Notes: a model not told the origin generated them from the sequence alone. Positions 19,624-27,923 are shown, numbered from the stretch's first letter. The stretch is 41,678 bases of DNA from Anaerolineales bacterium (GCA_021463845.1 JAJTXV010000009.1:1-41678), one strand, 5' to 3'. Numbers and translations: made by a program.

Positions 19624-21399
19624 ATGTTCAACGCAGAAAAAGCCGCCATCGAAGCGCGCATCACCGAATACTGCCAGTCGAACAACCTGCCCGCGCCCAC
19701 CCTCACCTGGAGCCAGATCCCCTTCTCCGGTGAATGGGGCATTGCCACCTCCCTGTTCCAACTCGCCTCGCAGGAAGCGAAACAAAACAACCAGAAGATC
19801 AACGTACCCCAACGCGCCACCGAGTTGGCCGATACGCTCGCCAGCCAACTCCACGGTACTCCCGGCTTCAGCCGCATCGAAGCCGTCAAGGGCTATCTCA
19901 ACCTGTACTTCTCCACCGCTGATTTCGCCGCGCGCGTCCTGGGCGCCGTGGCCCAGCAAGCCGGCCGCTACGGCTGGGGCGAGCCCCGCCAGCAGCGCGT
20001 CATGCTCGAGTTCTCGCAGCCCAACACCCACAAAGCCTTCCACGTCGGCCACCTGCGCAACATGATCCTCGGCGCCTCCCTCGCCAACATCCTCGAGGCG
20101 GCCGGCTACGAGATGGTGCGCGCCAACTATATTGGCGATTACGGCAAAGACGTGATGAAGTGGATGTGGAACTACACCAAACGCCACGCCGGTGAGCAGC
20201 CGCCCACCAAAGACGTCACCCGTTGGATGGGCGACCTGTATTCCGAGGCCACCCGCGAGCTGGAAGCTGACCCCAACGGCGAGGCTGAGATCCGCGAGCT
20301 CTTCTCCAAGTGGGAAGCCGAAGACAAGACCGTCTACGATCTGTGGCTGCTCACCCGCCAATGGTCGCTGGACGGCTTCAACGAGATCTACGCCCAGATG
20401 GGCATCCGCTTCGACCGCATCTATTTCGAGAGCGAGATGGAGCGCATCTGCAAGCCCATCATTGACGATCTCATTGCCCGCAAGATCGCCGTCGACGAAC
20501 GCGCCGAGGGCGGCACCGTCGTCGTCAAGCTCGACGAGCTGCTCGGCACGCAAGAGAAATACCGCGTCCTGGTCCTTCTGCGCTCAGATGGCACTTCGCT
20601 CTATGGCGCCTGGGATCTGGCCCTCGCCCAGGTCAAGTTCAAGGATTACCAGCTCGATCAGTCCATCTACGTGGTCGATGTTCGCCAGAGCCTGCACTTC
20701 ACCCAGGTCTTCAAAACCCTCGAGCTGGCCGGCCACGAAGCCCTGATGAAAAAGGTGCTGCACCTGCCCTACGAGATCGTCAACCTGCCCGGCAACGTCA
20801 TCATCTCCTCGCGTGAGGGTGTGGTGGTGTTGCTCGAAGAGCTCATCGCCCAAGCCACCCAGCGCGCCGCCGCCATCGTGGCCGAGAAGAACCCCGAGCT
20901 CGACGAGGCTGCCCGCCTCAAGGTCGCCCAGCAGGTGGGCCTGGCCGCCATCAAGTACCCCATGCTGGCGCGTGAGACCACCAAGATCGCCACCTTTGAC
21001 TGGGAAGCCGCCTTGGATTTCAACGGTCAGGCCGCCCCATACATCCAGTACGCCTGTGTGCGCGCCAACAGCATCCTGCGCCGCGCCGCGGCCGATGGCC
21101 ACGCTGCGGCCGCCGGTGCGCCGGGGCACGCGCTGGAGCGCAGCGAGATCGAGCTCATCGAGTTGATCTCGCGCCTGCCAGACGCCGTTCAGCGCGCCGC
21201 CAGTGAGCACAAGACCCTCCACATCACCAACCTCACCTATGAGCTGGCCAAAGGCTTCAATGATTTCTACAACCAATGCCCGGTCCTGCAGGCCGAGGAG
21301 CCGCAGCGCAGCTTCCGCCTGGCGCTGGTGGCCGCTGCCCGCCAGGCCATGGCCAATGGCCTGGCCCTGCTCGGCATCGAGGCCCCCGAAGTAATGTAA
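19624..21399 (+). CDS. argS: arginyl-tRNA synthetase
   Basis: A 591-residue class I synthetase that charges tRNA-Arg. The HIGH-type motif is in FSQPNTHKAFHVGHLRNMIL (about residues 132-151). The KMSKS-type loop is NVIISSREGVVV, matching the relaxed form common in bacterial ArgRS. The DALR anticodon-binding domain forms the C-terminus (GFNDFYNQCPVLQAEE...). Length is standard. There is no Shine-Dalgarno site and a TATAAT box lies directly upstream, suggesting leaderless translation. Confidence 0.96.
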   Translation: MFNAEKAAIEARITEYCQSNNLPAPTLTWSQIPFSGEWGIATSLFQLASQEAKQNNQKINVPQRATELADTLASQLHGTPGFSRIEAVKGYLNLYFSTADFAARVLGAVAQQAGRYGWGEPRQQRVMLEFSQPNTHKAFHVGHLRNMILGASLANILEAAGYEMVRANYIGDYGKDVMKWMWNYTKRHAGEQPPTKDVTRWMGDLYSEATRELEADPNGEAEIRELFSKWEAEDKTVYDLWLLTRQWSLDGFNEIYAQMGIRFDRIYFESEMERICKPIIDDLIARKIAVDERAEGGTVVVKLDELLGTQEKYRVLVLLRSDGTSLYGAWDLALAQVKFKDYQLDQSIYVVDVRQSLHFTQVFKTLELAGHEALMKKVLHLPYEIVNLPGNVIISSREGVVVLLEELIAQATQRAAAIVAEKNPELDEAARLKVAQQVGLAAIKYPMLARETTKIATFDWEAALDFNGQAAPYIQYACVRANSILRRAAADGHAAAAGAPGHALERSEIELIELISRLPDAVQRAASEHKTLHITNLTYELAKGFNDFYNQCPVLQAEEPQRSFRLALVAAARQAMANGLALLGIEAPEVM

Positions 21400-21476
21400 A
21401 CTTACAGCCTGGGCAATGAGCATTGGCTCCACTGCGCTCACCCCAGACCCCCTATCCACCATGACCCTGGAGTTTT

Positions 21477-22292
21477 ATGCCGTCTGCGAGCCAACGCCGC
21501 TTCTATCTGACCCGCCCCACATTATTCGAGGTTACCTACAGCATCAACAATTGGATGGACCCCCAAGTCGAGGTAGACAAACAGCTGGCCCAACAGCAAT
21601 GGGACGCGCTCTACCAAACCTATCTGGACCTGGGCGCCCATGTCGAAGTCTTTGAGCCCCTGCCCGGCTGGCCGGATTCAGTGTTCACCGGCGATTCGAT
21701 CTTTCTCTACGGCAAGCAAGCCATCGCCAGCCGCTTCCGTTACGCCGAGCGCTCCGGCGAAGTGGAGCCGCAAGTCCAACGCTTCGAGGAGCGTGGCTAC
21801 ACCATCCACCGCCTGCCCGACGGCGTCAACTTTGAAGGCAATGGCGACGCCATGGCCTGGAACGGGCGCATCTTCGCCGGCTACGGCGTCCGCAGTGATG
21901 CGCGTGCCAACAACTTCCTCGCCCACACTCTCAATGTAGAAGTCCTTCCGGTCGAAGTCCTCGCGCCCCATTTCCATGTAGACACCGTGCTCTGCCCTCT
22001 TAACGAAACCACCCTGGCCTATGTGCCCTCCGCCATCGGAGCCGGCAGCCTCAAGATGCTGCGCAGCCTGGGCGCCATCCTGATCGAGATCGACGATGAG
22101 GAAGCCGGCAAGCTGGCGGGCAACTCCATGGTCGTCGGCGACACCGTCATCCTTAGCACTCAGCACGCGCCCCGCTACCAGGCCGCCCTGCAGGCCGCCG
22201 GCTTCCAGACCCGCGCCATGAACCTGAGCGAATTCACCAAATCCGGCGGCGGCGCCAAATGCCTCACCCTCGAAGCCTACAATCCTGCCTAA
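21477..22292 (+). CDS. dimethylarginine dimethylaminohydrolase-like amidino hydrolase
   Basis: A 271-residue enzyme of the pentein (amidinotransferase) superfamily. It begins near FYLTRPTLFEVTYSINNWMD. The general acid-base histidine is in APHFHVDTVLCPL (about 162) and the nucleophilic cysteine in KSGGGAKCLTLE (about 262). The PDSVFTGDSIF and NFEGNGDA segments supply substrate-binding acidic residues. Members hydrolyse methylarginine or related guanidines such as arginine, giving citrulline; the exact substrate is unknown. GGAG lies 4 nt before ATG. The argS neighbourhood may be incidental. Confidence 0.87.
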   Translation: MPSASQRRFYLTRPTLFEVTYSINNWMDPQVEVDKQLAQQQWDALYQTYLDLGAHVEVFEPLPGWPDSVFTGDSIFLYGKQAIASRFRYAERSGEVEPQVQRFEERGYTIHRLPDGVNFEGNGDAMAWNGRIFAGYGVRSDARANNFLAHTLNVEVLPVEVLAPHFHVDTVLCPLNETTLAYVPSAIGAGSLKMLRSLGAILIEIDDEEAGKLAGNSMVVGDTVILSTQHAPRYQAALQAAGFQTRAMNLSEFTKSGGGAKCLTLEAYNPA

Positions 22293-22765
22293 GCCTTGTT
22301 TGCCGTGTCGCCCTGAACAAAGCGAAGGGCATCCGCACAGCCAAAAAGTCTAGAAACTCGTTGGGGCGCACCGCAGTGCGCCCTTACTTATCAACGTAGG
22401 GCCAACGCTGCGCAGCAGCGTAGCATGCTTCGCCCTTTTGCTTTGTCATCCCGTGCGCAGCGAGGGATCCGTTCTACGCCAGCTTGGCCCCTACCTCATC
22501 TGAACCAAGCCGCGCCAATGTGCATCCTGAGCGCAGCGAAGGATCCCCATAGCGCGTAGTAGCTACTCAAGCTCTGCACAGAAGACGTGCCAACAAGGAT
22601 TCTTCCCTGGTCGGCACCGGCGACCTGGTGTCTCTGTACAAACCCGGTCAGAATGACACTGGGCCTGGCGCGCCTGCTTAAACAAAAAACGCCTGACCTC
22701 AGGCGCCCAATGCAGCAATCGTGTAATTTCGCTACTCGGCTACGCCGAGTAGCCACCGTAGGTGG
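22293..22765. repeat. gene-free stretch with dispersed palindromic repeats
   Basis: No gene is seen. A composite repeat at 22304-22383 joins a CGTGTCGCCCTGA...GGGCATCCGCA element to the palindrome GGGCGCACCGCAGTGCGCCC; the same pair in the same order recurs at 30519-30610. An imperfect copy of the CGCTGCGCAGCAGCG palindrome is near 22411. Two related ATCC...GGAT elements occur at about 22447-22472 and 22522-22544. Two overlapping hairpins sit at the end (22731-22753 and 22750-22768) and cannot form together. Confidence 0.75.
22684..22705 (-). terminator. intrinsic terminator downstream of the OmpR-type regulator
   Basis: On the minus strand a 7-bp stem (CGCCTGA with TCAGGCG, 2-nt loop) is followed by six T. 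It lies 60 nt after the regulator stop codon. Confidence 0.8.
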
Positions 22766-23449
22766 CTAAATATCAAGCCGGTACCCCACCCCCCGCACCG
22801 TCACCAACAACTTTGGCTTCTTCGGGTCCTTCTCGATCGCATTGCGCAGCCAGCTGATGTGCACATCCAGCGTGCGCGTATCCCCCGTGTAGTTCGTCTT
22901 CCATGCCTTCTTGAACAGCGAATTGCGCTCCACCACTTCGCCTTTGCTCTCGATCAGCAGTTGCAGCAGCTTCACCAGACGCGGGGTCAGCACCGTCTTC
23001 TTCGTGCCCACTTTCACCGCATGGCTGTCCTGGTCCAGCTCGATCGGCCCCGCCTTCAGCAGCCGGCCTTCGGCCGGCGGCAGCAGCGGGGCGATCCGGT
23101 TCAGCAGCTTGCGCTGCGTGAACGGCAGCACCAGCACCTCGTTGGCGCACTCAAAGTCAGGTTCCAGCGGGCGGTTCGGGTCAGAGATCAGCAGGATCGG
23201 CATGCCATCCACCAGATTGCGGATGGATGTGCAGATGCGCCGCCCGTTCGTGCGCATCGAGGCCGCGTCCAATATCACCAGGTCATACTTGGCCTCGCCC
23301 ACGCTCTCGAGCGCATCCTTGCCGGTCGAGACGCGCTCCACCTGGAAGCCCTTCTTAAGCAGCGCGGGCACAAATTCGCCGTTGCTTACCCAACGGCCTT
23401 CGACCCAAAGTATTTTTGTCTTGCTTGCTTGAGATAGTTTACGCGCCAT
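22766..23449 (-). CDS. OmpR/PhoB-type response regulator with a degenerate receiver domain
   Basis: A 227-residue protein. The C-terminal winged helix (about 132-227) is clear: LTPRLVKLLQLLIESKGEVVERNSLFKKAW...TLDVHISWLRNAIEKDPKKPKLLVTVRGVGYRLDI. The N-terminal receiver keeps an aspartate (LVILDAAS, about residue 57). It lacks the acidic pair normally at the end of strand 1 (here KILWVEGRW) and the conserved lysine (LPFTQRKL instead of KPF). It may therefore act without classical phosphorylation. No partner kinase is adjacent. It is transcribed away from the BFN-dnaB cluster through a shared region with repeated CCTTAA/TTAAGG motifs. Confidence 0.9.
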   Translation of the reverse strand: MARKLSQASKTKILWVEGRWVSNGEFVPALLKKGFQVERVSTGKDALESVGEAKYDLVILDAASMRTNGRRICTSIRNLVDGMPILLISDPNRPLEPDFECANEVLVLPFTQRKLLNRIAPLLPPAEGRLLKAGPIELDQDSHAVKVGTKKTVLTPRLVKLLQLLIESKGEVVERNSLFKKAWKTNYTGDTRTLDVHISWLRNAIEKDPKKPKLLVTVRGVGYRLDI

Positions 23450-23510
23450 AGCTGTTTACATTTGTCCCCAACGTGCTCAAAAGAGATGTGCGCATAAACT
23501 CATTTGCTTA

Positions 23511-23609
23511 CCTAAGGCCGAGATTATATCGCACAAACCTTAAAGGTTTGCCATGACTTTAAGGTTAAGCCCGTTTGCTTTTCTTAAGGTAACCACATCA
23601 CCTTAAACC
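23511..23609. promoter_or_regulatory. shared regulatory region with repeated CCTTAA/TTAAGG boxes
   Basis: The motif occurs at 23511-23517 (CCTAAGG, variant), 23535-23549 (palindrome AAACCTTAAAGGTTT), 23559-23564, 23584-23589 and 23601-23606. The block lies between the divergent regulator and BFN genes. A TATAAT box for the regulator is at 23528-23523 (minus). The palindrome lies in its -35 zone, where an activator of the OmpR type would bind. The arrangement suggests autoregulation, by inference. Confidence 0.6.
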
Positions 23610-23633
23610 TTCGCGTCTGCGCAATGGGGCGAG

Positions 23634-23642
23634 TGATAAAAT
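23634..23642 (+). promoter_or_regulatory. extended -10 promoter of the BFN-dnaB cluster
   Basis: TGATAAAAT fits an extended -10 element (TGnTATAAT), about 75 nt upstream of the first gene. No -35 box is visible at standard distance; the TTAAGG boxes upstream may substitute through an activator. Confidence 0.45.
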
Positions 23643-23716
23643 AGCGCACTGTTTATCCGGCGCAAGCAGCCTTTGCCAGTATCCACAGTCTGGGCACTCA
23701 ATGCCCGGAGGCACAC

Positions 23717-24304
23717 ATGAGCGAAATGGTAGAAGTCGTCATCGATAGCATCCGCGTGGGCTTAATGTCCCAACAACGCGTCGTCATCTTGCGTGAAGCC
23801 GAGGCCGATCGCTATCTCGCCATCTGGATCGATCCTTACATGGCCGAGCAGATCACCTTCGCCCTGCAGGAAGTCGAAGTCGCCCGCCCCATGACCCATG
23901 ACCTCATTCGCGAAGTCGTGCGCGGCATGGACGGCCGCGTCATCCGCGTCGAAGTCCATGACCTGAAGGGTGATGTCTTCTACGGCAACATCGTCGTCGA
24001 GGTCAACGGCCGCACCATCGAGATCGACTCGCGCCCCTCGGACGCCCTGGCTGTGGCCGTGCGTACGCACGTCCCCATCCTCGTCGCCCGCTCCGTGCTC
24101 GATGCCGCTGGCATCGTGCCCGAAGAGGACATCGAGGGCGACCGCCCTGAAGGCGAGCGCGCCCTCCTCGAAGAGTCCGAAATGACCGATCAGGTCAACC
24201 CGGCCGAAGAGCGCCTCGAAGCCTTTGAAGACTTCCTCTCCCGTCTCGACATCGGCGACGAAGACGACGATGAGAACAAGCCCGCCAAGGGCAAGCAAAA
24301 CTAA
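23717..24304 (+). CDS. BFN-domain (bifunctional nuclease, DUF151) protein
   Basis: A 195-residue protein. Residues about 5-135 form the BFN/DUF151 domain: VEVVIDSIRVGLMSQQRVVILRE, YLAIWIDPYMAEQI, the RPMTHDL turn and IEIDSRPSDALAVAVR. The last motif is diagnostic. Related proteins have been reported as nucleases, but cellular roles vary. The C-terminal 60 residues are acidic and low in complexity (GDEDDDEN). GGAGG precedes the ATG. Its TAA is directly followed by the dnaB ATG with no spacer, so it leads the replication cluster. Confidence 0.9.
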   Translation: MSEMVEVVIDSIRVGLMSQQRVVILREAEADRYLAIWIDPYMAEQITFALQEVEVARPMTHDLIREVVRGMDGRVIRVEVHDLKGDVFYGNIVVEVNGRTIEIDSRPSDALAVAVRTHVPILVARSVLDAAGIVPEEDIEGDRPEGERALLEESEMTDQVNPAEERLEAFEDFLSRLDIGDEDDDENKPAKGKQN

Positions 24305-25705
24305 ATGAGCGACGCGTACCCCCCGGACCTGCAGCCCCCCTCCGGCCCGCAGCAGCTGGTTCCCCACAGCCGCGAGGCCGAGGAAGCCGTCATTGGCTCG
24401 GTGCTGATCAATCCTGAGGCGTACTACGATGTTGCCGATTTCCTCACCGGTGAAGACTTCCACATCCACCGCCTGCGCTGGGTCTGGGAAGCCTTCACCC
24501 GCCTGCACGAGCAGCGCATCCCCATAGACCTGCTCACCGTCACCGAAGATCTCGACAAACAGGGCCACCTGGCCGAGATCGGCGGCCCGGCCTACCTCAC
24601 CGGGCTCATCAACAACGTGCCCAGCTCCCTGCACGCCGAGGCCTACGGGCGCCTGGTCCAGCAGACCAGCATCCGCCGCCGCCTGCTGGAAGCTGCCAAC
24701 AAGATCGCCAAGACCGCCTACCAGGAGAACCTCAGCGTCGAGGCCGCCATCGAGGAGGCCGAGAAGGCCGTCTTCGGCGCCAGCGACCACCAGCTCTCCA
24801 CTGACCTCAAACCCATCAAGCAGGTCATCAGCGATTATTACGACCGCATTGACCAGCTCTCGCGCCGCAACGAGGAGTTCTACGGCGTGCCCACCGGCTT
24901 CATTGACCTGGACCGCCTGCTGAGCGGCATGCAGCCGTCTGACCTGCTCATCATCGCCGGCCGCCCCGCCCAGGGTAAGTCCAGCTTCCTGATGTCCATC
25001 GTCAAGAACGCCGCCCAGCTGCACAAGAAGCATGTCGCCATCTTCTCGATGGAAATGTCTAACGAGCAGCTCGTGGCCCGCCTGCTCTCGCAAGAAACCG
25101 GCATCAACTCGCAGAAGATGCTCAGCGGCAAGCTCGAGCAGCGTGAGTGGGACCTGTTCGCCCAGGCCGTCGAGACCCTCGGCGGCATCAAAGTCTTCCT
25201 CGACGATACGCCGGGCATCTCGCCCACCCAGATGCGTGCCAAGTGCCGCCGCCTCCATATGGAATTCGGCCTCGACCTCGTAGTCGTGGATTATTTGCAG
25301 CTCATGCAGGGCGACAGCCGCAACGACAATCGCGTCCAGGAGGTCTCGCACATTTCGCGCAGCCTCAAAGTCCTCGCCCGTGAGCTCAACGTGCCCGTGC
25401 TCGCCGCCGCCCAGCTCTCCCGCGCCGTCGAGCAGCGCGCCGACAAGCGCCCCATGCTCTCCGACCTGCGCGAGTCCGGCTCCCTGGAGCAGGACGCCGA
25501 TATCGTCATGTTCATCCACCGCCCGGATCAATACGAAGAAGACAGCCTGCGCAAGAACATCGCCGAGATCATGGTCAGCAAGCACCGCAACGGCCCCACG
25601 GGCGTGGTGGAGCTGGTGTTCCGCGAGCAGTTGGCCAAGTTTGAGAACGCAGCCACGCGCAATGTAGACTTTGCGGGGTTCAATGAGCGCCAAACCGGGC
25701 AGTAG
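24305..25705 (+). CDS. dnaB: replicative DNA helicase DnaB
   Basis: A 466-residue hexameric helicase that unwinds the replication fork. The N-terminal domain begins at VPHSREAEEAVIGSVLINPEAY. The RecA-like motor domain has the Walker A AGRPAQGKSSFLMS (about residue 218), FSMEMSNEQLVARLLSQE, Walker B DLVVVDYLQLM and LSRAVEQRADKRPMLSDLRESGSLEQDAD. No intein is present. It overlaps the next gene by 23 nt. The run BFN, dnaB, DnaD-like, DnaC-like indicates helicase and loader genes expressed together. Confidence 0.97.
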   Translation: MSDAYPPDLQPPSGPQQLVPHSREAEEAVIGSVLINPEAYYDVADFLTGEDFHIHRLRWVWEAFTRLHEQRIPIDLLTVTEDLDKQGHLAEIGGPAYLTGLINNVPSSLHAEAYGRLVQQTSIRRRLLEAANKIAKTAYQENLSVEAAIEEAEKAVFGASDHQLSTDLKPIKQVISDYYDRIDQLSRRNEEFYGVPTGFIDLDRLLSGMQPSDLLIIAGRPAQGKSSFLMSIVKNAAQLHKKHVAIFSMEMSNEQLVARLLSQETGINSQKMLSGKLEQREWDLFAQAVETLGGIKVFLDDTPGISPTQMRAKCRRLHMEFGLDLVVVDYLQLMQGDSRNDNRVQEVSHISRSLKVLARELNVPVLAAAQLSRAVEQRADKRPMLSDLRESGSLEQDADIVMFIHRPDQYEEDSLRKNIAEIMVSKHRNGPTGVVELVFREQLAKFENAATRNVDFAGFNERQTGQ

Positions 25706-26393
25706 CTTCAACGGCTTCCCCGCCGGCAAGGTGCGCTTCACGCGCCTGCCCGGCCCCTTCTTCAGCGAGCTGCTGCCGCACATCGACAGCCTGGCCGAGC
25801 TCAAGGTCACCCTCTACGCGCTCTGGAAGCTCGAGCGCATGGAAGGCGAAGCCCGCTACCTGCAGCCGCAGGACTTCACCGAAGACGCACTCTTCCTCGC
25901 CGGCCTGCCCGGCGGCGAAGCCGACCTGGCCGCCGGGCTGCTGGCCGCCGTGCAGCGCAGCACGCTGCTGAACGCCCAGCTAGAATTAGACGGGCAGCCG
26001 CGTGAGTTCTATTTCCTCAACTCCGCCCGCGGCCGTGCGCTCTACGAAGCCGTCCAGAACGGCGAGTGGCAGCCCAGCGGCGACCCGCGCTACCCCATCG
26101 AGCTGGCCCACGAGCGCCCCAACATCTTTGCGCTCTACGAGCGCAACATTGGGGCGCTCACGCCCATGATGGCCGACGCGCTCAAGGACGCCGAGCGCGA
26201 GTACCCCCACGAGTGGCTCGAAGAGGCGATGCGCATCGCCGTGGAGAACAACGCCCGCTCGTGGAGCTATGTGCAAGCCATTCTGCGCAGATGGCAGGAA
26301 GATGGACGCGATGAGCGACGAACTGAAGGGAATTCTGAAAAAGATCGGCGAAAATACGTCGAAGGTGAATTCTCCGACTTCATCGAACACTAA
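25683..26393 (+). CDS. DnaD-domain replication protein
   Basis: A 236-residue protein starting at ATG 25683, inside the end of dnaB (23-nt overlap). An in-frame TTG at 25671 is a weaker option. The C-terminal DnaD/DnaB_2 domain is recognised by FALYERNIGALTPMMADALKDAEREYPHEWLEEAM and ENNARSWSYVQAILRRWQEDG. The N-terminal part has a winged-helix-like layout. Firmicute DnaD and DnaB proteins remodel origin DNA and help load the helicase; position between dnaB and a DnaC-like gene supports that role here. It overlaps the next gene by 83 nt in another frame. Confidence 0.88.
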   Translation: MSAKPGSSFNGFPAGKVRFTRLPGPFFSELLPHIDSLAELKVTLYALWKLERMEGEARYLQPQDFTEDALFLAGLPGGEADLAAGLLAAVQRSTLLNAQLELDGQPREFYFLNSARGRALYEAVQNGEWQPSGDPRYPIELAHERPNIFALYERNIGALTPMMADALKDAEREYPHEWLEEAMRIAVENNARSWSYVQAILRRWQEDGRDERRTEGNSEKDRRKYVEGEFSDFIEH

Positions 26394-27705
26394 CCAGCCC
26401 GACGGGCACCTACGCCCCGAAATGGTTGGCGACCCCAACTGCCCGCACTGCGGCGGCCTGGGCTATGTACGCGCCGACAAACCGCTCGGCCATCCCGAGT
26501 TCGGCCGCACCGTCATCTGCATCTGCCGCAAAGACGAAGTCGCCCAGCAGGCCCGCCGCCGCCTCTACGCCATCAGCCGCCTCGATGAGCTCAACGAGCT
26601 TACCTTCGAGAATTTTGAGCCGCGCGGCCGCGTCGGGCTGCCCGCCCGCCAGGCCGATTCGCTCGAGCAGGCTTTGAACCAGGCCCAGCAGTTCGCCCAG
26701 CGTATGGACGGCTGGCTCCTGCTCGAGGGCGGCTACGGCAGCGGCAAGACCCACCTGGCCGCCGCCATCGCCAACTTCGCCGTCCAGGTTGGCCTGCCCA
26801 CCATCTTCATCACCGTGCCAGACCTGCTCGACAGTCTGCGCTTCACCTACGGCTCCACCGAGGAGAGCTTCGAGGAGCGCTTTGAAGAGATTCGCCAGGC
26901 GCCCCTCCTCATCCTCGATGATTTCGGCACCCAGAACGCCACCGCCTGGGCGCAGGAGAAGCTCTTCCAGATCATCAACCACCGCTACATCAATCGCCTG
27001 CCGCTCATCGTCACCACCAACCTGGCCCTCGACCAGATCGAGGGCCGCATCCGCTCGCGCCTCAGCGACCCCGAGCTGGTCACCCAGATCCGTATGCTCG
27101 CGCCCGACTACCGCCGCCCCACTGACGACAGCGCCAACGAGCTGTCCTCGCTGCACCTGCTGCGCGAGCGCAATTTCGCCAGCTTTGACCTGCGCGAGGG
27201 CGAAGGCCTGCCCGCCGCCGACAGCCGCAGCCTGAAGAAAGCCTTCGACGCTGCCCGCAAGTTCGCCGAAAAGCCCAAGGGCTGGCTGCTGTTCACCGGC
27301 GGCCACGGCAGCGGCAAGACCCACCTGGCCGCCGCCATCGCCAACTATGCGCAAGACATTGGCCGCATGCCGTTGTTCATCATGGTCCCCGACCTGCTTG
27401 ACCATCTGCGCGCCACCTTCAACCCCGCCAGCCCGGTCAGCTACGACCAGCGCTTCGAGGAAATTCGCAACGCCGAACTATTGGTCCTCGACGACCTCGG
27501 CACCCAATCCGCCACCCCCTGGGCCCGCGAAAAGCTCTACCAGCTCTTCACCCACCGCTACAACGCCCAGCTCCCCACCGTCATCACCACCGCCGACCGC
27601 CTCGAGGATTTGGATACAAGAATCAGAGCTAGGATGCTAGACACTAGGCTCTGTACTATTTATGCGCTAACTGCCCCCGCTTACACAGGGAGAAAAAAGC
27701 GATGA
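26311..27705 (+). CDS. DnaC-like helicase loader with two tandem AAA+ domains
   Basis: 464 residues from ATG 26311 (MSDELKG); ATG 26302 is an alternative. After a short linker comes a four-cysteine zinc-finger-like segment (CPHCGG at about 44 and ICICRKD at about 69). There follow two complete DnaC-type ATPase domains. Domain 1 has Walker [19 protein letters not shown] (about 139) and Walker [11 protein letters not shown] (about 199). Domain 2 has Walker [19 protein letters not shown] (about 329) and Walker [11 protein letters not shown] (about 390). Usual DnaC-like proteins are 240-340 residues with one such domain, so this is an internal duplication. The last 33 codons (from 27607) use AGA/AGG/CTA codons foreign to the rest of the gene, and a second copy of this end follows downstream. 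Confidence 0.9.
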   Translation: MSDELKGILKKIGENTSKVNSPTSSNTNQPDGHLRPEMVGDPNCPHCGGLGYVRADKPLGHPEFGRTVICICRKDEVAQQARRRLYAISRLDELNELTFENFEPRGRVGLPARQADSLEQALNQAQQFAQRMDGWLLLEGGYGSGKTHLAAAIANFAVQVGLPTIFITVPDLLDSLRFTYGSTEESFEERFEEIRQAPLLILDDFGTQNATAWAQEKLFQIINHRYINRLPLIVTTNLALDQIEGRIRSRLSDPELVTQIRMLAPDYRRPTDDSANELSSLHLLRERNFASFDLREGEGLPAADSRSLKKAFDAARKFAEKPKGWLLFTGGHGSGKTHLAAAIANYAQDIGRMPLFIMVPDLLDHLRATFNPASPVSYDQRFEEIRNAELLVLDDLGTQSATPWAREKLYQLFTHRYNAQLPTVITTADRLEDLDTRIRARMLDTRLCTIYALTAPAYTGRKKR

Positions 27706-27770
27706 GCCTTCAGAGAAATCCAGCTCGGCGCAGCCGAGCGATTTCTCACGCGCTGCGCAGCAGCGCACGC
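27703..27770 (+). repeat. 68-bp palindromic tail repeat, copy 1
   Basis: It starts at the stop codon of the double-DnaC gene and contains two 7-bp stems with GCA loops: GCTCGGC/GCCGAGC (27723-27739) and GCGCTGC/GCAGCGC (27750-27766). It matches 27843-27910 at 63 of 68 positions without gaps. Confidence 0.9.
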
Positions 27771-27845
27771 ATCCGCGCCCGCATGCTCGACACGCGCCTG
27801 TGCACGATATACGCACTAACGTATAAGGGACGGAAGAAGCGGTGA
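27768..27845 (+). pseudogene. orphaned second copy of the 3' end of the double-DnaC gene
   Basis: Reading from 27768 the sequence encodes [18 protein letters not shown] then YKGRKKR and a TGA stop. The first 18 residues are identical to residues encoded at 27619-27672 of the intact gene. At DNA level the two differ at 18 of 54 bases, and 14 of 18 codons are synonymous changes. This copy uses the CGC/CTC/ACG codons normal for the neighbourhood, so it is probably the original gene end displaced by the recoded one. It has no start of its own. Confidence 0.85.
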
Positions 27846-27910
27846 GCTTTCAGAGGAGTCTAGCTCGGCGCAGCCGAGCGATTTCTCACGCGCTGTGCAG
27901 CAGCGCACGC
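27843..27910 (+). repeat. 68-bp palindromic tail repeat, copy 2
   Basis: It begins at the stop codon of the displaced gene end and matches copy 1 at 63 of 68 positions. Both stem-loops are kept; the second has one G-U-type change. Confidence 0.9.
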
Positions 27911-27923
27911 GCCCCCGGGCAGG

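Noticed and set aside
23762-25810. 682-codon open frame on the minus strand
   Set aside because: Antisense to the BFN and dnaB genes, both of which have clear domain motifs.
27619-27845. Diversity-generating retroelement template/variable repeat pair
   Set aside because: The two copies differ at many bases but not specifically at adenines, the protein is unchanged, and no reverse transcriptase is nearby.
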